Source of the DNA: Gemmatimonadota bacterium
GTDB taxonomy: Bacteria > ARS69
Reading direction: 5' to 3'
Length of the DNA stretch: 10,589 nucleotides
Assembly: GCA_020431545.1 (NCBI GenBank)
Contig: JAGQIB010000405.1
Location: 1-10,589 of the forward strand
Shown: piece by piece, positions 1 through 4,456 of the stretch
How the letters are laid out: the number at the start of each line of letters is the position of its first letter
Position numbering within the stretch: position 1 is the first letter of the stretch
Program-made: the position numbers and the translations under genes
The notes under the pieces: model-generated
What the model was told of the DNA's origin: nothing
The model's database searches: none
What the model saw: only the letters and a program-made list of their open reading frames with translations

Positions 1-42
1 GCCTCCGGCTCCGGCACGAGCGCCTGCGTGCCGGCCTCCTGA
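1..42 (+). CDS. Possible C-terminal tail of an upstream gene (partial)
   Basis: Read from base 1, the plus strand gives a 13-residue tail (ASGSGTSACVPAS) ending in TGA at 40-42. All 13 third codon positions are G or C, and nearly all A/T bases sit in a single register up to base 42, after which the periodicity disappears. That is what the end of a coding region looks like, and a GC-rich hairpin follows at 66-110. The fragment is too short to identify. A caveat is that the A/T bases fall at codon position 1, whereas GC-rich genes usually concentrate them at position 2; other frames in the same stretch are also open. Confidence 0.27.
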   Translation, partial: ASGSGTSACVPAS

Positions 43-65
43 TCCGCGAACCGATCCGAACCAAG

Positions 66-110
66 CGGGCCGGCCGATCGGCGTCCTCCGGGGCGCCGGC
101 GGCCGGCCCG
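66..110 (+). terminator. GC-rich hairpin, possible terminator of the upstream gene
   Basis: CGGGCCGGCCG at 66-76 is perfectly complementary to CGGCCGGCCCG at 100-110, an 11-bp stem. The 23-nt loop can form a second small stem (GGCG 80-83 with CGCC 94-97). The sequence after it, GTCGTTTGCGG, holds only a short T run, so this is a weak intrinsic terminator or just an mRNA 3' end. It lies 24 nt after the TGA at 40-42. Confidence 0.4.
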
Positions 111-135
111 GTCGTTTGCGGCCCCTCGATCTTTG

Positions 136-164
136 TTGAGGTTCTCCCACGAACCGACGATATT
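136..164 (+). promoter_or_regulatory. Sigma-70-like promoter candidate for the sulfotransferase gene
   Basis: TTGAGG (136-141, 4 of 6 to TTGACA) and GATATT (159-164, 4 of 6 to TATAAT) are separated by exactly 17 nt. They lie in the most AT-rich part of the leader. Transcription would begin near 171, leaving about 55 nt before the start codon at 227. Confidence 0.37.
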
Positions 165-216
165 CCGGAACGACGCGTCGCCGCCGCTCTCCGCGGCCGG
201 TCTCTTTCCGCGACGC

Positions 217-223
217 GGGAGGA
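217..223 (+). promoter_or_regulatory. Ribosome binding site deciding the 227 start
   Basis: GGGAGGA, with the GGAGG core four bases before ATG 227. The internal in-frame ATG at 308 has no comparable purine-rich site, so the upstream start is preferred. Confidence 0.6.
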
Positions 224-226
224 TCC

Positions 227-1198
227 ATGGGTTTCCGAGACAGCTCGTTCTACCACTCGATCCGGATTCCGATCCGGACGGCGCTCGCCTGGTCCCTGCC
301 GGGGCCGATGAATCCGAAGCGCCGCATCGCGGTGTCGGGAACTCCGCGCAGCGGAACGTCGTGGCTCGCGAAGTGCATCTCCCTCGCGGACGGCGTGTCC
401 TTCTACTACGAGCCGGACGAGCCGTTCACGCGCGAGTGCCGCTACGTCTACGTGCCGCCGGATACCGAGAACGACCGCCTCGAGCGCGACATTCGCCGCA
501 TGTGGGCGGGCCGCGTGATCGGGAACTACCACATCACGGAAAAGGGCTTCAAGGAGCTGGTGGAGACCCCGTTCGCTCCGACGATCCTGCTGAAGTGGGT
601 GTGGCTCAACTTCTCGCTCGACTGGATCGCCCGGAGGTTTCCGGGCATCGTCGTCGTGCAGACCGTGCGGCATCCGATCCCGCAGTTCCTGTCGTGGCGG
701 GGCCGAAAGTGGCCGCCGGAGGAAGCGCTCGACTGGCTGTTGAAGCAACCGGCACTGATGGAGGGCCCGCTCGCGAAGCACGCCGACGTGATGCGTCGTG
801 CCGACGGCTTCTGGGAGAAGGCGACCGCGTTCTGGGGCGCCACCGCCGCGATGCAGCTCGCCACGAACCGCGACGGTTGGATCCTCCGCGAGCACGAGTG
901 GTACTGCCTCGCCCCGGAGGAGCGGATCGGCTGGCTCGTCCGCGAGCTCGGTCTCGCCTGGAACGACCGGATCGCCGAGTTCCTCTCGCCGCGCCGCGAG
1001 CAGAACCGCGGCCCCGGCTACGGCGAGGCCCGCGATCCGCGCACCGAGGTGAACAAGTGGCGCGGCAAGGTGAAGCCGGAGGAAGTCCGCGACGTGGAGG
1101 GGATCATGAAGGAGTTCGGGCTGCCGTTCTATCCGAACCTCGATCCCGAGGTGTCGTGGATGGACGACGCTTCGAGCCCGGTGCCTTCCCGCACCTGA
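227..1198 (+). CDS. Sulfotransferase family protein (PAPS-dependent type)
   Basis: Predicted 323-aa soluble sulfotransferase, which would move a sulfuryl group from PAPS to an acceptor hydroxyl or amine. The 5'-phosphosulfate loop is clear: GTPRSGTSW at residues 38-46. The 3'-phosphate-binding segment is RHPIPQFLSW at 148-157, with the family Arg (R148) and Ser (S156). The C-terminal KWRG...EEVRDVEGIMKEFG (278-298) resembles the usual end of bacterial family members. The length fits the family. The start at 227 has a good ribosome site, and codons 2-27 are strongly GC3-biased, so they look translated; an alternative ATG at 308 would place the P-loop nearer the N-terminus, as in many relatives. 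There is no signal peptide. The acceptor cannot be read from sequence; surface glycan, lipid or a small metabolite are all possible. It appears monocistronic, closed by the hairpin at 1225-1252. Confidence 0.88.
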   Translation: MGFRDSSFYHSIRIPIRTALAWSLPGPMNPKRRIAVSGTPRSGTSWLAKCISLADGVSFYYEPDEPFTRECRYVYVPPDTENDRLERDIRRMWAGRVIGNYHITEKGFKELVETPFAPTILLKWVWLNFSLDWIARRFPGIVVVQTVRHPIPQFLSWRGRKWPPEEALDWLLKQPALMEGPLAKHADVMRRADGFWEKATAFWGATAAMQLATNRDGWILREHEWYCLAPEERIGWLVRELGLAWNDRIAEFLSPRREQNRGPGYGEARDPRTEVNKWRGKVKPEEVRDVEGIMKEFGLPFYPNLDPEVSWMDDASSPVPSRT

Positions 1199-1224
1199 CC
1201 GCGCCTGCGGTGCCGAAACGAAGC

Positions 1225-1252
1225 GAGGCCGCCCGGTCCCCCGGGCGGCCTC
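1225..1252. terminator. Strong hairpin between convergent genes
   Basis: GAGGCCGCCCGG (1225-1236) pairs perfectly with CCGGGCGGCCTC (1241-1252) around a TCCC loop, a 12-bp stem. It lies 26 nt after the sulfotransferase stop and 43 nt beyond the stop of the minus-strand gene ending at 1296. Downstream T content is modest on both sides (TTGCGTT on plus, GCTTCGTTT on minus), so it may end transcription in both directions. Confidence 0.75.
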
Positions 1253-1255
1253 TTG

Positions 1256-1283
1256 CGTTCGCTCGAATCTGTCGTTCGCTCGA
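1256..1283. repeat. Short direct repeat CGTTCGCTCGA x2
   Basis: CGTTCGCTCGA occurs at 1256-1266 and 1273-1283, six bases apart, between the hairpin and the minus-strand stop codon. It is probably incidental in GC-rich sequence; no function is inferred. Confidence 0.5.
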
Positions 1284-1295
1284 GTTCCGGCGCGA

Positions 1296-2105
1296 CTAGG
1301 AGGCGTCGGGGCACACCGTGTCGCGGTGATTCTCGTCCCAGCACGCCTTCTCGCCGCCGTTGTAGTCGGGAGCGCGGAGGCTGCCGGCCTGCGTGGCCTC
1401 GTTCCACTTCACGTACCAGCTCTGGTCCGGATCGCTGTCGTCGCTCCAGGTGAAGGACTTGTCGCTGCCCTTCTCGCGGAATTCGAGCGAGTCGCCCGGA
1501 TTGTCGTTCTGGTCGGTCAGGCGCAGGAAGTTTCCGTCCGAGTCGGAGCCCCAGTCGATCCGCGACACGTCGGACAGGCCGTTCTCGAAGTCGGAGAAGA
1601 CGAAGTAGCCGGCGTCCGCGTCGTTCCAGGTCTCACCCTCGAACCACAGCGCCTTGTCGATGCCCTCGGCGAGATTCGTCACGCGGAGCTGCCAGGCGAC
1701 ACGCTCGCGGTCGATCGCCTCGCCGCGCAGACGGATCTGCACTTCCTCGCTGCCCTGCGAGTACGTGTAGATCCACAGCCAGCTGCCGTCTTCCTGGTGC
1801 GTCGGCGGCGTGTGGAGCGCGAGCGAGAACGCGTACACGGGCGGCGTGAGCAGCAGCTCGGTCACCGCGCCCGCGACCACGCCGCGGATGTAGGCGTTGA
1901 AGAAGTTGTTGTAAGACGCGCGCTCGAGCGCCGGCGGCTCCTGGAAGAAGCTGAAGTCGAACGAGAGACGCTCGGCCGAGGGCATCGCGGGGGCCTCGGT
2001 GCTGTCGCTCGGGCCGGTCGAGGAATCGAAGCAGCCGTTCGTGTGGACCAGGATCGCGCCGAGGGCCACGGTGGTCACGAGTCGCGAGAAGCTGTGGCGA
2101 AGCAT
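1296..2105 (-). CDS. Secreted probable lipoprotein of unknown function
   Basis: A 269-aa exported protein; I do not recognise the family. The N-terminus has a basic start, a hydrophobic stretch (residues 9-20) and Cys25 in HTNGC, a degenerate lipobox: Gly at -1 fits, Thr at -3 and Asn at -2 are unusual. A linker rich in Ser, Thr and Pro follows (26-43). The body (about 105-240) is Trp- and Asp-rich with alternating beta-like segments, for example WLWIYTY, VQIRLRGEA, VAWQLRVTN and GYFVFSDFENG. Two C-terminal cysteines (C255, C265) could form a disulfide. The start at 2105 is chosen because AAGGAGA (2111-2117) lies five bases upstream and a signal peptide follows directly; the frame stays open to 2312, but that extension is Pro/Arg/Thr-rich and unlike protein. 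The gene is divergent from the glycosidase unit, with a sigma-54-like promoter upstream. Confidence 0.82.
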   Translation of the reverse strand: MLRHSFSRLVTTVALGAILVHTNGCFDSSTGPSDSTEAPAMPSAERLSFDFSFFQEPPALERASYNNFFNAYIRGVVAGAVTELLLTPPVYAFSLALHTPPTHQEDGSWLWIYTYSQGSEEVQIRLRGEAIDRERVAWQLRVTNLAEGIDKALWFEGETWNDADAGYFVFSDFENGLSDVSRIDWGSDSDGNFLRLTDQNDNPGDSLEFREKGSDKSFTWSDDSDPDQSWYVKWNEATQAGSLRAPDYNGGEKACWDENHRDTVCPDAS

Positions 2106-2110
2106 GTCGA

Positions 2111-2117
2111 TCTCCTT
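2111..2117 (-). promoter_or_regulatory. Ribosome binding site deciding the 2105 start
   Basis: On the minus strand AAGGAGA precedes ATG 2105 by five bases. It rules out the longer reading that would begin at 2312. Confidence 0.75.
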
Positions 2118-2155
2118 GCCTGCGGGAAGGGCGTTGCGAGTGACGGTCGTTCCCA

Positions 2156-2172
2156 TTGCAGCCGCTGTGCCA
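2156..2172 (-). promoter_or_regulatory. Sigma-54-like (-24/-12) promoter for the 1296-2105 gene
   Basis: On the minus strand: TGGCAC (2172-2167), five bases, then CTGCAA (2161-2156). Compared with the sigma-54 consensus TGGCAC-N5-TTGCA only one base differs, and the invariant GG and GC doublets have the required spacing. The start point would be near 2146, giving a leader of about 41 nt that contains the ribosome site at 2111-2117. Confidence 0.5.
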
Positions 2173-2200
2173 GTCGGGCGCGCGGGCGTCGACGGGGACG

Positions 2201-2229
2201 TAAGATGTTGAAATGAAATCAGTTGGGTG
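2201..2229. promoter_or_regulatory. AT-rich patch with an IHF-like site
   Basis: TAAGATGTTGAAATGAAATC (2201-2220) stands out as AT-rich. At 2217-2229 it reads AATCAG-TTGG-GTG, which matches the IHF consensus WATCAA-N4-TTR at seven of nine defined positions. It sits between the sigma-54-like promoter and the dyads. TTGAAA at 2208-2213 could instead be a -35 element for the plus-strand gene, but the matching -10 (TGTCTT) is poor. Confidence 0.3.
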
Positions 2230-2261
2230 TTGTCTTGCCGGCGGGTGGGGTCCGGCCGGGG

Positions 2262-2312
2262 GTGTCGTGAATCTTCACGGGTGGGGCGTGAGTTCACGCC
2301 AGGCGACGACAC
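2262..2312. promoter_or_regulatory. Twin dyad operator / possible enhancer site
   Basis: Two perfect inverted repeats share the half-site CGTGA/TCACG: CGTGAA-TC-TTCACG (2266-2279) and GGCGTGA-GT-TCACGCC (2285-2300). Their centres are 20 bp apart, close to two helical turns. An outer pair, GTGTCGT (2262-2268) and ACGACAC (2306-2312), brackets both. The spacing between the CGTGA half-sites differs (4 versus 2 bases), so one dimer might not bind both in the same way. They lie about 126 and 146 bp upstream of the predicted sigma-54 start on the minus strand, and immediately upstream of the plus-strand -10 candidate. Confidence 0.45.
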
Positions 2313-2318
2313 GCGGGC

Positions 2319-2324
2319 TAGAAT
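2319..2324 (+). promoter_or_regulatory. -10 candidate for the glycosidase unit
   Basis: TAGAAT matches TATAAT at five of six bases and lies 26 nt before the GTG start at 2351. No good -35 sits at normal spacing; the closest, TTCACG (2293-2298), is 20 bases away and falls inside the second dyad. The promoter may therefore need an activator, or be blocked by a repressor, at that dyad. Confidence 0.35.
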
Positions 2325-2350
2325 CGGCCGACCCCGTCCCCGGAGATGCC

Positions 2351-3373
2351 GTGAAGCGTGCTCACCGCCTCCCGCTCGTCTCGCTGGCGCTCCTGTTCCT
2401 GCCCGGCTGCGACCGGCTGCCGACCGGTCCGCCGGACGGAGCGGGCCAGCTCCGGACCCGCGGGGTGACGATCGCCGACTGGACGCCCGGCGGGGTCGCC
2501 TCGCCGGCCGGTTTCGCCGCGATCGACGAGATCGCCGCGACCGGGGCGGACACCGTCGTGTTCGTGGTGTCGATCGAGCAGGACACGGCGACGTCTTCCG
2601 CGCCGGACCCCGAGACGACCCCGCGCCCGGATGCCTTCCTCGCGGCCGCGGCTCACGCGCGCGGCCGCGGTCTCGCCGTGGGCGTGAAACTGCACGTGGA
2701 GGTCCGCGACGGCACCTGGCGCGCGATGATCCGGCCGGCGGATCCGGCGACCTGGTTCACCGCGTACGGGGAGGTCGTCCGGACCTGGGCCGATGCTGCA
2801 ACCACGGCCGATGCCACCTGGTTTGCCGTGGGCACCGAGCTCGCGGGAACGTGTCACCTCGCCGGCGAGTGGCGACGCGTGATCGCCGACGCGCGCGAAC
2901 GCTTCGACGGCGCGCTGACCTACGCCGCTTCCTGGGACGAGGCGGAGCGGGTGACCTTCTGGGACGCGCTCGACTTCGTCGGCGTGGACGCCTACTGGCC
3001 CGTCGCTGCGCGGCGGGATCCCTCCCGCCTCGACGCGCTGGCGGCATGGCAGCCCTGGCTCGCGCGGGTGGAAGCGCTCGCTCGCCGCGCCGGTCGCGAC
3101 ATCTTGTTCACGGAGATCGGCTACCGCAGCTGCGACGGTGCCGGCATGTACCCTTCCGACTTCCGGTCTCCCGAGCCGGCCGATCCGGGAGAGCAGGAAG
3201 ATCTCTACTGGGCCGCACTGCAGGCGATCGCGGACACGCCGGACGTCGCGGGGATCTGGTGGTGGAGCTGGGAGCTGGGGACGGCCGGCACGGGCGGGCC
3301 GGACGACACGGGCTACACGCCGCGCGGGAAACCGGCGCTCGACGTGCTGACCGCCGTGTGGAGCTCCCGGTGA
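2351..3373 (+). CDS. GH113-like TIM-barrel glycosidase, lipoprotein
   Basis: A 340-aa surface or periplasmic lipoprotein resembling family GH113 (beta-mannanase type) hydrolases. The N-terminus is basic, then hydrophobic, ending in FLPGC with Cys20. The barrel starts at RGVTIADW. GTEL (161-164) offers the likely acid/base Glu163; FTEIGYRS (253-260) carries the likely nucleophile Glu255; between them is DFVGVDAYWPV (208-218), typical of the family. IWWWSWELG forms the last strand. These glutamates match the retaining clan GH-A arrangement. GTG at 2351 is chosen because GGAGA (2342-2346) lies four bases upstream and the signal peptide follows; an in-frame ATG at 2213 adds 46 residues with no signal character. 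The stop overlaps the next gene's GTG by 4 nt (GTGA), so the two are probably co-translated. Substrate is inferred only at fold level: mannan-like or other beta-linked glycans. Confidence 0.8.
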   Translation: MKRAHRLPLVSLALLFLPGCDRLPTGPPDGAGQLRTRGVTIADWTPGGVASPAGFAAIDEIAATGADTVVFVVSIEQDTATSSAPDPETTPRPDAFLAAAAHARGRGLAVGVKLHVEVRDGTWRAMIRPADPATWFTAYGEVVRTWADAATTADATWFAVGTELAGTCHLAGEWRRVIADARERFDGALTYAASWDEAERVTFWDALDFVGVDAYWPVAARRDPSRLDALAAWQPWLARVEALARRAGRDILFTEIGYRSCDGAGMYPSDFRSPEPADPGEQEDLYWAALQAIADTPDVAGIWWWSWELGTAGTGGPDDTGYTPRGKPALDVLTAVWSSR

Positions 3374-3939
3374 CGCTTCACCGAGCCCGACCCGGTCCGC
3401 GGCGATCGGACGGCGTCCCGGCCGCTCTGTCGATCGCCTTCTCGCTGCTCGCGCTCGCGATCGCTCCCGCCCACGCGACGCCGGGCTACGTCGCGCGGTC
3501 GTGGGGGCTCGCGCTCGGCGGTGCGATCGAGCGGTCGGGAGGGTCCACGCGCACCGACGTGCGGACGCAGTTCTCCTGGCTCGCGCCCCGCGGCGACGGC
3601 GTCCTTCCGCTGCGAGTGGAGGTCGGCTGGACGCACGAACGCATGCACGACACGCTGGATCTCCTGATCGGTGCGCAGTGGAGCGCGCCGCTCGCGACGA
3701 ACGAGTCCGTCTGGCCCTACGCGGGCGTGTGGGGCGGGCTGCGCCCGGAGTGGGTGGGGAGCTTCCGCGTCACGCGCGTTCCCGTCGGACCGGCCGCGGG
3801 ACTGCGCGTGCTCGTGTCCGATCGCGGCGGGCTGTTCGTGGAAGGTCGCGCGCTGCGCCTGCTCCGCGATCCCGTGGAGAACTACTGGGAGTACGGTCTG
3901 CACTTCGGCGTGGAGCTCCTGTTCCCGCCGGATCGCTGA
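3370..3939 (+). CDS. Small outer-membrane beta-barrel-like protein
   Basis: A 189-aa exported protein. A basic N-terminus and hydrophobic core (19-31) lead to a signal-peptidase-I site at AHA-36. The mature part of about 153 residues contains roughly eight alternating amphipathic segments (for example WGLALGGAIE, VLPLRVEVGWTHE, LLIGAQWSA, WPYAGVWGGL, AAGLRVLV, GGLFVEGRALRLL, YGLHFGVELLF), the right size for an eight-stranded barrel. The His/Ser pair expected of lipid-A deacylase PagL is not seen, so the fold class is proposed but no enzyme activity. It starts at GTG 3370 inside the previous gene's stop, with GGAG (3360-3363) six bases before. The overlap suggests it works with the glycosidase, perhaps anchoring or transporting. 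An aromatic residue (F185) lies five from the C-terminus rather than at the end, which weakens the barrel assignment. Confidence 0.68.
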   Translation: MTLHRARPGPRRSDGVPAALSIAFSLLALAIAPAHATPGYVARSWGLALGGAIERSGGSTRTDVRTQFSWLAPRGDGVLPLRVEVGWTHERMHDTLDLLIGAQWSAPLATNESVWPYAGVWGGLRPEWVGSFRVTRVPVGPAAGLRVLVSDRGGLFVEGRALRLLRDPVENYWEYGLHFGVELLFPPDR

Positions 3940-3952
3940 TCGACGCTCAGCG
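3934..3952. terminator. Small inverted repeat across two stop codons
   Basis: CGCTGA (3934-3939) pairs with TCAGCG (3947-3952) around a 7-nt loop. The plus gene's TGA and the minus gene's TGA form part of the stem. It is a weak hairpin without a T run, and three of its six base pairs are automatic when two TGA codons face each other. Confidence 0.3.
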
Positions 3953-4456
3953 CGCGAGCGTCCGGACGTCGTCCAGGATCGCCCGGATCTCTTCCAGCGC
4001 GTGTCCCGTCGCGACCCGGTGTTCGTTCCAGTCCCCGAGCGGCGGCTCGCGCGTGCGAACCCACGCCTCCCCTTCCACCACGGTCGAGTCTCCCTCGACC
4101 GAGTACCGGAACAGGAGCTTGTACTGCGGGTCGAGCGGCACCTGGTTCGCCCACTGTCCGCGGTACATCGGAAACTCGCGGCGATCGAGACTCTTGTAGA
4201 ACATCTGTCCGCCCGGTGGGATGTCCTCGGGATTCTCCGGATCGCCGGGAATCGGCACGCGGTATCCCTCGCGCACCGCCGACGTTTCGACGATGTCCCG
4301 CGCGACGCCCTCGCGCCAGCTCACGACCGTGGCCGTGAGCCGCGGAGGCTCCTTCTCGGAGCGGAGGACGGCGCAACCGCCGAGCGACAGCGCGAGGATC
4401 AACGCTCCGAGGGCGGCGACCCTCGCCGTCCGCCGGCCGGCGCGCGTGCCCGTCAT
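3947..4456 (-). CDS. Lipoprotein of unknown function, partner of the 714-aa protein
   Basis: A 169-aa lipoprotein; family not recognised. The N-terminus is Arg-rich, then hydrophobic, with a canonical lipobox LGGC and Cys28. The mature chain of about 140 residues is mixed alpha/beta with PGDPENPEDIPPGGQMFYKS and LLFRYSVEGDSTVVEGEAWV as its most distinctive parts, and ends in a short amphipathic helix (EEIRAILDDVRTLA). Its ATG overlaps the stop of the upstream 714-aa gene as ATGA (4453-4456), so translation is probably coupled. It may anchor or escort that protein at the outer membrane; this is inferred from the arrangement only. The reading frame runs on upstream, antisense-like, to 6700, but that part is Arg-rich shadow sequence with no signal peptide. 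Confidence 0.8.
   Translation of the reverse strand: MTGTRAGRRTARVAALGALILALSLGGCAVLRSEKEPPRLTATVVSWREGVARDIVETSAVREGYRVPIPGDPENPEDIPPGGQMFYKSLDRREFPMYRGQWANQVPLDPQYKLLFRYSVEGDSTVVEGEAWVRTREPPLGDWNEHRVATGHALEEIRAILDDVRTLAR

Noticed and set aside
12..28. Second sigma-54-like match near the left edge
   Set aside because: CGGCAC is followed by TGC one base too far downstream, so the GG/GC spacing is wrong.
2..240. Open minus-strand frame entering the left edge
   Set aside because: It has no plausible start codon with a ribosome site (AGGAGG at 35-40 is 17 nt from the nearest GTG), and codon periodicity is lost after about base 42.
308..1198. Shorter sulfotransferase start at ATG 308
   Set aside because: It lacks a ribosome site, while 227 has GGGAGGA and codons 2-27 show the same strong third-position G/C bias. 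Kept only as an alternative.
133..1299. 388-aa plus-strand open frame overlapping the sulfotransferase
   Set aside because: Arg/Pro-rich, low-complexity translation with no motifs; it shadows the real gene in another frame.
2106..2312. N-terminal extension of the minus-strand lipoprotein to 2312
   Set aside because: It would bury the signal peptide, and AAGGAGA is correctly placed for ATG 2105.
2213..2350. N-terminal extension of the glycosidase to ATG 2213
   Set aside because: The 46 extra residues show no signal character and cover the dyad region; GTG 2351 has a ribosome site and a signal peptide directly after it.
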